Assembly (NCBI GenBank): GCA_950022655.1
Contig: OX465581.1
Coordinates: 34,629,300-34,693,299, forward strand
Reading direction: 5' to 3'
DNA length: 64,000 nt
Source of the DNA: Alentia gelatinosa
Taxonomy: Eukaryota; Annelida; Polychaeta; Phyllodocida; Polynoidae
A program made the position numbers and the translations under genes. This document shows positions 49,501 to 54,200 of the stretch, piece by piece. The notes below the pieces were generated by a model. It made no database searches and had not been told where the DNA came from. It worked only from the letters and a program-made list of their open reading frames with translations. Each line of letters starts with the position of its first letter. The stretch's first letter is position 1.

Positions 49501-50588
49501 CCATCCACTGTCTCGAATGAGTCCTTGTAGGAGCATATGTTGGGATGTTTGAGCTTGGCGAGCAGTTTTGCCTCCTGCTCCGCCGCCTTACGCTCACGTC
49601 GTGAGGCGTTGGATATCTCCATCTTTTTAAGGACATACTGCAGAGCGAAAGAAAACAAAGAAGTTTAGTGAATGTGACTGCATATTCCAAAGTAATATAA
49701 AGTAAATTAAGTATTGGATTTTGGTTCAATGGCTGTATTATAATTTAGTGGTACACCTGCCGCCAGGATCGCCACTGAATTGAATTCAAGATGTCTATAT
49801 GGAAGGTTGTTCTATATAAAAGAAATTTAAACTATTATGAAAGGTATTTCATCCTGAGAGTTTACTAATATCCATACTTATAAAAATACGTCGACTTTAT
49901 TATTGTTATTTGAATAGTGAAACTGTTGGTTTATAAATATAGCAGGGTGACATTTCGGATTTATACACATCTAGCTTTCGCTTATTGGTTTTACATGTTA
50001 AACCAGTAAAGCAATTGCACTTAAAGTTAAACATGTATCATATGGCGGACTGACCGGGGAGGGAGGGGGGCTGATGGACATTCTGCATCATTATACAGAG
50101 CACGCATCAAGAAAGGGAGAATGGACTCCACCATAAACTATTGAATGAGTGACAACCTAACATCCAATTTAAGTGGCTAAGCCTGAATATGGGACACAAA
50201 TTCGCCTATACAACACAGGAAGTTGGGAAAAGATGTGTAGAAGAATTAGCTGAATGAAGGCCGGTGCATCATATTATTAGTATTACTGGTATCGATAATT
50301 ACTTCTAGATCTAGATCTAGAATTTGATCAACTATATTATAATGGTGCAATATGAATTGATAAAACAGTATCAGGGGACCTTTCAATTAGAACCAAAAGC
50401 CCAGACCTCAGTTTCCAATGATTTTACACTAACATTAATGCAATAATCCTATATTTAGCACCCAGTCAATCAATCACTGACAGACACTGACAGTCACCCA
50501 CCTGTTTTCGGTCGCGTTTATGCTTGACAAGCCACACCTCGCCGTAACTACCTTTGCCGATTACACGCAGCTTCGTATAATTTTCCAT
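19163..50588 (-). CDS. NEK4: NEK4-type serine/threonine kinase, whole coding span (18 exons)
   Basis: NIMA-related kinase. Joining the 18 exons listed separately gives 858 codons, close to the 841 residues of human NEK4. Seen: glycine loop GKGSYGEV (residues 11-18), ATP lysine 33 in YVLKK, hinge CEGGDL, catalytic loop HRDLKTQN (127-134), DLG (147-149) in place of DFG, activation segment GTPYYMSPE (166-174), kinase domain ending near residue 259. A low-complexity Ser/Arg/Pro/Asp-rich tail follows, then a short conserved C-terminal region ([18 protein letters not shown]) like that of NEK4. Known for the family: roles in cilia, microtubules and DNA-damage response. All introns are GT-AG and phases join cleanly. 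Start: GACATGG context with an in-frame TAA 33 nt upstream. Orthology to NEK4 rather than NEK1/3/5 rests on the kinase sequence and the C-terminal block. The exon 13 acceptor is the least certain junction. Confidence 0.93.
19445..21618. mobile_element. PIF/Harbinger-like non-autonomous element with internal satellite (NEK4 last intron)
   Basis: Terminal inverted repeats of about 37 bp: GGCCACTCAAAAAA then TTGTTTCTCATCACC at the left, and GGTGATGAGAAACAAG then T-run then AGTGGCC at the right. TTA flanks both ends, the 3-bp duplication typical of PIF/Harbinger. The interior is a roughly 400-bp tandem array (listed separately), a 30-T run and an A-run. No transposase. Confidence 0.8.
19600..21290. 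repeat. 400-bp tandem satellite, about four units
   Basis: GTCCACCAACCCCGACAAGG recurs at 19681 (one mismatch), 20080, 20480 and 20879, a period of 399-400 bp. The last unit is rearranged near 21060-21130. Units contain many short inverted motifs (CGACAAGGCT / AGCCTTGTCG). Repeated open frames on both strands are artefacts. Confidence 0.9.
21640..21800 (-). mobile_element. SINE family 3, partial copy
   Basis: ACATGGCTGAGCCTCAGACC (21725-21744) matches the box B region of the copy at 27050-27240; the tRNA-like head on the minus strand is diverged. Confidence 0.5.
22029..22110 (-). CDS. NEK4: NEK4 coding exon 17
   Basis: Completes Lys798 and encodes residues 799-825, [20 protein letters not shown] and on, the most conserved part of the tail and strongly like vertebrate NEK4 (IRGLG, YDLLEE). 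Acceptor ACTCGTAG|G, donor CTGGAG|GTGAGA, phase 0 exit. Confidence 0.92.
22846..23243. repeat. Dispersed repeat C, copy 1 (VNTR plus terminal hairpin)
   Basis: Begins TATTCCTATATACCTATGAG, has two units of a 19-bp motif (TTTACTGCCCAGGTTGACG), and ends with a long hairpin: GGGAAACCACGTACTGGTGG near 23137 against CCACCGGAACATAGTTTCCC near 23237. Same structure at 60818-61098. No coding capacity; found in a NEK4 intron. Confidence 0.75.
23280..23334 (-). CDS. NEK4: NEK4 coding exon 16 (micro-exon)
   Basis: Only 55 nt: completes Val780, encodes residues 781-797 and two bases of Lys798 ([13 protein letters not shown]). It corresponds to the IRRLVEVLR stretch before the conserved C-terminal block. 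Acceptor ATTTCAG|TG, donor CGCAA|GTAAGT. Both phases match, which supports it despite its size. Confidence 0.85.
24055..24403 (+). repeat. Dispersed repeat D, copy 1
   Basis: TATACCCATGCCGTATATAC, AAAATACTGTACGGAACA and GGGTCAGGACATTCTATA recur in the same order, inverted, at 61728-61955. AT-rich with several internal CCGTA/TACGG inversions. Type unknown. Confidence 0.7.
24404..26431. other. NEK4 intron 15, unassigned part
   Basis: AT-rich intron sequence with a C-run at 25152-25165 and an A-run near 26360. No exon-like, RNA or transposon signal seen. Confidence 0.5.
26432..26673 (-). CDS. NEK4: NEK4 coding exon 15
   Basis: Completes Arg699 and encodes residues 700-779 plus one base of Val780. 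Begins with [20 protein letters not shown], probably the counterpart of the amphipathic NEINALVQLMTQTL helix of vertebrate NEK4. Then an acidic stretch with a [10 protein letters not shown] repeat and [15 protein letters not shown]. Acceptor GTTGCAG|GAA, donor GCCAG|GTAAGA, phase 1 exit. Confidence 0.88.
27050..27240 (-). mobile_element. SINE family 3, tRNA-derived copy
   Basis: On the minus strand: GGTAGCTCAATGGGGAGCAT (box A at 27186-27201), then GTGGTTTGAGGCTCAG (box B at 27145-27156), in NEK4 intron 14. A related piece is at 21640-21800. Confidence 0.65.
27511..27675 (-). CDS. NEK4: NEK4 coding exon 14
   Basis: Completes Lys644 and encodes residues 645-698 plus two bases of Arg699. Proline-rich then strongly acidic ([15 protein letters not shown]). 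Acceptor TTTTCTAAG|G, donor GTCAG|GTAGTC. Both phases fit their neighbours. GC-rich. Confidence 0.87.
27845..28010. repeat. Short AT-rich minisatellite
   Basis: Irregular units of about 21 bp built on ATACATATTTGTGAGAGT in NEK4 intron 13. No gene. Confidence 0.7.
28883..29004 (-). CDS. NEK4: NEK4 coding exon 13
   Basis: Residues 604-643 plus two bases of Lys644. Acidic Ser-rich segment ([20 protein letters not shown]). The acceptor is uncertain. I use GGGCAAG|GTT after a pyrimidine tract because it joins in phase with exon 12. A stronger-looking CGCAG|AGTGTC site 22 nt downstream would break the frame unless another small exon lies between. Donor AAGAA|GTAAGT, phase 2 exit. Confidence 0.78.
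29712..29860. repeat. Dispersed repeat B, copy 2
   Basis: GACTTAACATTGGGAACTCG and GTCACAAATGTTAGCCCATT match copies at 16755 and 58612. In NEK4 intron 12. Confidence 0.7.
30470..30618 (-). CDS. NEK4: NEK4 coding exon 12
   Basis: Completes Asp554 and encodes residues 555-603, a basic His/Ser/Arg-rich linker ([24 protein letters not shown]). Acceptor CGCCCGTAG|AT, donor GACAAG|GTGAGA, phase 0 exit. No domain seen. Confidence 0.87.
30908..31066. mobile_element. hAT-like MITE (CAGGGATG family), partial
   Basis: TTTTCATGTTGAATTTACTG and ACCACTGTTTGTTGATGTGA match the interior of the copies at 32363, 33657 and 38628. The 5' end is mutated (CAGAAATG) and the 3' end is missing. Confidence 0.55.
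31417..31495 (-). CDS. NEK4: NEK4 coding exon 11
   Basis: Residues 528-553 plus one base of Asp554. Encodes [20 protein letters not shown]; vertebrate NEK4 has a similar LSARERRR block, so this is a useful anchor for orthology. Acceptor ATTGCAG|CAA, donor CTTG|GTGAGT, phase 1 exit. Confidence 0.9.
31668..32075. repeat. 30-bp minisatellite in NEK4 intron 10
   Basis: About 13 head-to-tail units of CCAGTGACTGACAATATTGT then GATTGTCTGT. Because the period is divisible by 3 and the unit lacks stops, frames are open on both strands. There are no spacers, so this is not CRISPR. Confidence 0.95.
32103..32682. mobile_element. piggyBac-like MITE with a nested hAT-like MITE
   Basis: TTAA on both flanks; left end CCCTTTACAGG, right end inverse CCTATTGATGACG. 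The right part shares GGCATCAT...CC motifs with 41729-42035. A CAGGGATG-family copy (32363-32612) lies inside. Confidence 0.5.
32363..32612. mobile_element. hAT-like MITE (CAGGGATG family)
   Basis: Starts CAGGGATGTAAG and ends CTGCCATCGCTG; the inverse of the end is CAGCGATGGCAG. AATATT flanks both ends. The interior is shared with copies at 30908, 33657, 38628 and 40098. Confidence 0.65.
32728..32928 (-). CDS. NEK4: NEK4 coding exon 10
   Basis: Residues 461-527, phase 0 at both ends, very GC-rich. Proline-rich start ([14 protein letters not shown]), then [20 protein letters not shown]. Acceptor CTTCACCAG|GCC, donor CCACGG|GTACGC. The SSVNSSKDD stretch recalls the Ser-rich middle of vertebrate NEK4. 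Confidence 0.88.
33657..33892. mobile_element. hAT-like MITE (CAGGGATG family)
   Basis: GGGGATGTCAG at the start, CTGCCATCTCTG at the end, interior shared with the copy at 38628 (ATTTTCTGCC, GTGGATTTCCATGGAAAATG). In NEK4 intron 9. Confidence 0.65.
35085..35288 (-). CDS. NEK4: NEK4 coding exon 9
   Basis: Residues 393-460, phase 0 at both ends. Basic, polar linker ([32 protein letters not shown]) that could hold a nuclear localisation signal. Acceptor CTGTGTAG|CAC, donor AACAAT|GTAAGC. Confidence 0.87.
35828..35935. repeat. Dispersed repeat B, 3' fragment
   Basis: GGATCTCGATGCAGTTCCTT and ACTCCACAACCAAAATAAAT match the end of the copy at 16755-17040. In NEK4 intron 8. Confidence 0.55.
36320..36538 (-). 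CDS. NEK4: NEK4 coding exon 8
   Basis: Residues 320-392, phase 0 at both ends. Linker with repeated Arg-Ser and Thr-Pro motifs near its end ([18 protein letters not shown]), suggesting a proline-directed phosphorylation segment. Acceptor CTCGTTAAG|GCC, donor TCTAAG|GTAAGG. The AGGTCAAGG DNA repeats inside it look like a small coding minisatellite. Confidence 0.87.
36539..37790. other. NEK4 intron 7
   Basis: AT-rich intron; ATTATTTCTAAATGA occurs twice near 36675 and 36760. No gene or clear transposon seen. Confidence 0.5.
37791..37926 (-). CDS. NEK4: NEK4 coding exon 7
   Basis: Completes Thr274 and encodes residues 275-319, a Ser- and Val-rich low-complexity linker ([14 protein letters not shown]) just after the kinase domain. 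Acceptor TTTCAG|GAG, donor AGCAAG|GTAAGC. GC-rich against AT-rich introns. No domain recognised. Confidence 0.88.
38072..38250. mobile_element. pogo-like MITE, short copy
   Basis: TAGTAGAACCCCATCGAAAG at the left, inverse CAGCAGAACCCTGCGTAAGC at the right, TA at both edges, with GTAAGCGGACA-type subterminal repeats. 179 bp, in NEK4 intron 6, same family as 12210-13105. Confidence 0.7.
38628..38887. mobile_element. hAT-like MITE (CAGGGATG family)
   Basis: Begins CAGGGATGTCAG and ends near CTGAAATCGCTG; 260 bp, probably near full length for the family. In NEK4 intron 6. Confidence 0.65.
39097..39257 (-). CDS. NEK4: NEK4 coding exon 6
   Basis: Residues 221-273 plus two bases of Thr274. Encodes the end of the kinase domain: [13 protein letters not shown], then KRPSVNRIL with the conserved Arg of subdomain XI, then PYIKKNI. 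Acceptor TTGCCAG|ATG, donor CACAC|GTGAGC, phase 2 exit. Confidence 0.92.
39708..39850. repeat. Long hairpin (inverted repeat)
   Basis: GTTAACCTAATTGGG, ACGGCTTAT and TTACTATCGGTAAAATTAT on the left arm pair with the same motifs inverted on the right (39791-39850) around a loop of about 20 bases. About 60-nt arms in NEK4 intron 5. Either a small foldback MITE or a structured intronic RNA. Confidence 0.85.
40098..40170. mobile_element. hAT-like MITE, 5' fragment
   Basis: CAGGGATGTCGGCAG then TTTTCATGTGGAATTTGCTG, matching the start of the CAGGGATG family. A family 3' end (GGAATGCTGCCATCTCTGG) occurs at 41035-41053. Confidence 0.55.
40420..40527 (-). CDS. NEK4: NEK4 coding exon 5
   Basis: Residues 185-220, phase 0 at both ends. 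Encodes [20 protein letters not shown], the F-helix region of the C-lobe, with the invariant Asp of SDVW. Acceptor TTTTCAG|TCT, donor GGAAGG|GTAAGC. Confidence 0.93.
41168..41264 (-). CDS. NEK4: NEK4 coding exon 4
   Basis: Completes Arg152 and encodes residues 153-184: activation loop and P+1 loop (GTPYYMSPE) followed by [10 protein letters not shown]. Acceptor CTTTCAG|G, donor CACAAG|GTAAGC, phase 0 exit. Confidence 0.93.
41389..41690. repeat. Diverged tandem duplication in NEK4 intron 3
   Basis: CAGTTTCCCATAGACACCAA (41389) recurs as CAGTTTCCCATAGACGCCAA (41553), and AATTATTTG...AAT blocks follow both; period about 163 bp, two copies. Confidence 0.75.
41729..42035. mobile_element. piggyBac-like MITE
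   Basis: TTAA on both sides; left end CCCTTTAGCGCCGGGTG, inverse right end CCCATTGGCGTGGCCGGGTG. 307 bp in NEK4 intron 3, no coding capacity. A TTAA duplication with CCC ends is the piggyBac signature. Confidence 0.75.
42293..42393 (-). CDS. NEK4: NEK4 coding exon 3
   Basis: Residues 119-151 plus two bases of Arg152. Contains the catalytic loop HRDLKTQN and the magnesium-binding DLG followed by IAR. Acceptor TTTCAG|TAC, donor GAG|GTATGT, phase 2 exit. It lies 7 kb from exon 2 across the largest intron of the gene. Confidence 0.93.
42394..44626. other. NEK4 intron 2, left part
   Basis: Intron sequence without a recognisable gene. One small hairpin is visible: GGCCAGTGTTCACTA (42481-42495) against TAGTGAACACTGGCC (42546-42560). 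Confidence 0.5.
44627..44940. mobile_element. MITE with TATGGCAAACCC ends
   Basis: AACCCCTTATATGGCAAACC at the left, inverse AACTCCTTTTATGGCAAACC at the right; 314 bp, superfamily unclear. In NEK4 intron 2. Confidence 0.65.
44941..46606. other. NEK4 intron 2, middle part
   Basis: Intron sequence with no open frame, RNA gene or repeat that I could support. Confidence 0.45.
46607..46921 (-). mobile_element. tRNA-derived SINE, family 2, copy 2
   Basis: On the minus strand: GGTTAGCTCAGTGGTTAAGT (box A at 46898-46912), GGGTTTGAGTC (box B at 46845-46855), body shared with 14905-15180, A-rich tail. The tRNA-like head is better preserved than in copy 1. Confidence 0.85.
46922..48600. other. NEK4 intron 2, right part
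   Basis: AT-rich intron. A 19-bp direct repeat (CAGGATCTGGCAAGGTACT) occurs twice at 48469-48507. No gene seen. Confidence 0.45.
48598..48775. mobile_element. pogo-like MITE, degraded copy
   Basis: TATAGTAGAACGCCACATAA at the left and GTCTGTTAAGCAGGGATTAT at the right resemble degraded ends of the 12210 and 38072 elements; the middle has GGGGTGTCC motifs. Confidence 0.5.
48974..49229. mobile_element. MITE family G, copy 1
   Basis: Ends ATTCCACCAACAC and GTGTTGGTGGAAT are perfect 13-bp inverted repeats. The interior (TCTTGAGGTGTCGCGGTGGT; GACACTACAAGA; ACCACGGCAAATCCAT) is shared with 60205-60445. In NEK4 intron 2. Confidence 0.8.
49371..49637 (-). CDS. NEK4: NEK4 coding exon 2
   Basis: Residues 30-118, phase 0 at both ends, acceptor CTCTGCAG|TAT, donor CTGCAG|GTGAGT. 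It encodes the N-lobe: ATP-binding Lys33, the alpha-C helix with probable Glu51 (EAKLL), the HPNI motif, the hinge CEGGDL and [11 protein letters not shown]. It is the best conserved exon of the gene. Confidence 0.95.
49638..50501. other. NEK4 intron 1
   Basis: AT-rich intron of 864 bp with an AGATCTAGATCT microrepeat near 50307. No other feature seen. Confidence 0.55.
50502..50588 (-). CDS. NEK4: NEK4 coding exon 1
   Basis: Residues 1-29, from ATG (complement of 50586-50588) to donor CAG|GTGGGT, phase 0. It carries the start of the kinase domain, the glycine-rich loop GKGSYGEV and the following KHKRDRKQ. An in-frame stop 33 nt upstream fixes the start. Confidence 0.93.
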
Positions 50589-51200
50589 GTCAGTAAAGTT
50601 GATAATACTCCTTTGAATTTATATGATTCAATGTAGAAAAGCATGTGCCTAAATAATGTATGCGTCCAAAACAAAGCCACTGCACCACTTCATATCAGTG
50701 TACTTTTGACGAGTAACAACTGGCACTGCTGGTCCTGTTTAGTCAGCAGTGGTGGGCACGAGTGCTTCCATTATTTTCTTTCGAACCCTCGTGCATGCTT
50801 CTTATAAAAAAAACTTCGCTTGTCACAAAGTATTGGAGAGAGTTTCCATTGTTCATGAATCAATCGGATTCATGGCTTACATCCTTCACTCGTTTGTTGG
50901 TGTAGATGTGCCTGATTTTCGCCCGGTTGTTGGCTGTGTTGTCATTGAACAACAAGAAATGTGTAAACAGTCTGGATTCAGTTCATCCACTAGGTGGCAG
51001 AAAGGTATCAAAGCAAAGAATTTGACTGGTACCCCGTCTATTGCTGCTCTTGAGAAGAAGAATCATGACGGGGAACAAGACAAAACCCAGTCAAGTATCG
51101 ACCAATCAGCACTTAACTTTCTTCTATCTTCGGAGGTATTTCCGGAATCAACTTCCGTTGCTGGTCAGACTAGATTTTACCACTTCTACGCATCACAAAC
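50589..51200. promoter_or_regulatory. Divergent intergenic region between NEK4 and PRPF18
   Basis: The two start codons are 612 bp apart and point away from each other, so this segment must contain both 5' UTRs and both core promoters unless a noncoding first exon lies elsewhere. I see ETS-like motifs (TTTCCGGAATC at 51139-51149 and ACTTCCGTTG at 51151-51160) 40-60 bases before the PRPF18 ATG, typical of TATA-less housekeeping promoters, and no convincing TATA box. The base composition is not CpG-island-like. Shared regulation is inferred. Confidence 0.6.
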
Positions 51201-51263
51201 ATGGATTTTCTTAAAGCTGAAATAGAAAGAAAAAAGCGACAGATAGAAGAACACAATGTCCTT
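51201..51263 (+). CDS. PRPF18: PRPF18 coding exon 1
   Basis: Residues 1-21, the N-terminal charged helix, from ATG to donor CTT|GTAAGT, phase 0. Followed by a 3.2-kb intron. Confidence 0.95.
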
Positions 51264-54200
51264 GTAAGTATACACTATATTCCGTACCTGGAAAGAGTAT
51301 TTCACAACTCAGATGCCTTTCTGCACAGATGTTCACAAAGCAGATGGGCGATAATACATTGAAAGAATAGAAGTCAGCTTGGTCAACAGGGTGTACGTTT
51401 GTAGGAATAAGATGATTTGACCCTTGATTACTGGACTGGTGGTACCGACTCTAAGGTGTCGGGTATGAAGCATGATAAGCTCTAAATTCTAATTAACATA
51501 TAATATATACTTCTTGTGGGCACAATAATGCAAAATTGTCATGACACGAACTTGGTGATGAAGTGGCATTCAACTTCAATCAAGTGGGTAAAAGTAACTT
51601 ACACTTATTCTCGGGAGCGGTGCGACGTCACGAAGGTACACTGCGTTGCTCGATTTTCTCGCTCTGCAGTTTATTTTCCCGAAAGCGGTGCAGTGCACTC
51701 TCGTACGCACGAAGGGTTAAACAACTTTTCACCCCATTGACACCAATGTTAAATCCACTGTATATCTCTGGTGATATCTCAGTAAATATACAACATAGAG
51801 ACATCAAACAAAAAATGTCATATGGCTGAAGAGCTGGGGAAGATGTTTGGTGGGTTTTTTTCTATCAATTCATTTTGCAAAGATCGTTATATTTGGTCTT
51901 ATTTCCAGCAATCTGCCGAAATTGCAATGACAGGCTGCTACAACTGTCAAAATAAAAACTTGCTCAAAAGTAAATAAATCTTTAAATTTAAGCATTCATA
52001 CTTCTATCCTGCAAAGGTTTTTGATATATCTTGTTAGGAACACATCAAACTACCTTTAATTACACATATTTATCATGTACAGAGAGTTCAAACATCAATT
52101 TTTGTAACGCTGGTCGAGCGATAATAACAGAAAGCTAGGGTGATCGAAACTGGCAATACCCTTTGCCCCTAGCGGTTGTAAAGAAACTAAATGTTCCGCT
52201 CCCGAGAATTAGCGATGGGCACGGCGGAGCCGTGCGGTCGCCTGTCGTTCTGTCACTATAGTAAAGTGACCAACTTTCAAAAGTATATTTCGGGTACCTC
52301 CACTGCTCATAATTTTATCATATTTTACAGGGTTACGTATAAAAACCCAAGGATTACGCTCCTGGTGTTATATTTTACCTGCTATGAACGGTAAAAAAAT
52401 TTTAGCCATTTTTCGCGCCAGCCGCGATGCCGTTTTTGCTGAAAATATCGGAAAAAGCGCTTCACAGCAAATCCTTTTTTTGGCCCAATTTTAAGCCAAT
52501 CAGCTTCAAGCAAGTTCTTAACCCCTTGTCAACATGTTCTTCTTCCGGAATAAACAAGAAACGGTGTGAAAATCGAACCGAAAGTGAGATTTCTAGCCTT
52601 TACAAAGATATTATTGGAATTTCCAGAGGTATAACACTGAGCTTACTCCTTTAAACTACCATGGTGTCATAGATAAATTTGTTGTCTACCCGAATATGGA
52701 GGCTGTTTTAACATAGAGAAAAGCGCCGAGTAGCGCAAAGCAGTTTACTGACTATAGATCTGAGTAAAAAGAAGCCTAAAAAATAACCCCTACCGCCTCC
52801 CCTCGCACACACGCGGTAGACCCGCGGAGCGATGGTGCCCGTGGTCGCTCTCCCCGGGGATAGTGCCCCCAATACACTCCCAAGGTGTGACAGAATCTCA
52901 GCTGTTCTTTTTTCTTTCAAAAAATTGTAAAAGGTCAGAATTTCAGGATAGAGAAGAAATAATTACAGAATTGCATTCGAGTTGATCTCAGCTTTCAGAA
53001 AATGTACAATTCCATTCTTGTTTATAAAAATAAAATTTTGGTCGCCCATCCCTACACTTATATTAATTCATTCCTGTCCTGATGAAGGCCTGAAAAGGTT
53101 GAAACGTTGACGTATGGAATAAAGTGTCAAAGTTATACTATTTGTGTGGACAGCCATTTATTTCACGGGGAGAACGAGTTTGATAGGACATCACTTCAAC
53201 ATTATAATAACTTGTATAAGATTATTAAAGATATAGTTCATACCCAAACTGTCGCGTTTAAAGGGAAGGCCGAACTCGTATGACTAGGGAAAGACAACTG
53301 GACGCCTTGAGCCTTTTATAGTTTACATACTCAGGTTTAAGAAAGAAATTGATGAATGTTTGGTCCGTTTCCTTATACACCATCGAGTTTGGAGTGCGCA
53401 GTAAAATGAACGAGGCGAAAGCCGAGTGGATATTCTGAAGCACTCAGAGATGGTAAACGGGGGCGAACGGGGACTCAGACCGAACCCGAATATGTTTCTG
53501 ATTTTATCTTAGCCTGGAAATATTTATCAGTTTATCACCCATTGAGTATGAGTTACCATACATGCAAGCCTGTTGGGAACGAGCTCCTAATCTGAAGCCT
53601 ATAGACGTTTATACCAGGCTAAGATAAATAACCACAATTAGTTGCCTTCTGTGTTAAAAATGAATATAACGAGGTCTATACTATAGTACTGTAATAATTA
53701 AAACAGCCTAACAGAAAAATATCAGAGTTTCTTTGTTTTTTGTATCTGTCATATTTGAAATACTTAAAATATGGCATAACACTGAAATGATCAAATGTGA
53801 AATTAATGCTGGGTTTCTGATATAGTTGTAGAAAATATATCGTTGAGCCTCATAGAGCAAAAAGTAGCAAGTAGAAAGGTGAGATCGATTGAAAATTGAA
53901 TACATAGAAGCGGTGACTGGTCAACTCGTCCCTTAGTCAACTCGTGCTTTTTTGGTCAACTCGTCCTTTTCCCTAGTCAACTCGTCCTTTTTGTTTTCCA
54001 ATTGTCTTACACCTATATATAACTGAATTATATAATAGATAACAACTATATGATGTTAGATAGCAATTGTTTACCTGAATTTGACATTAGTATGAGTACA
54101 TTCCATTTTCATTTCATAAACATATGAGTACATTCCAATTTCATTTCATAAATTTCAATCATGAAAATACATTTGCACCTGAGTCACATAGTATTTTATC

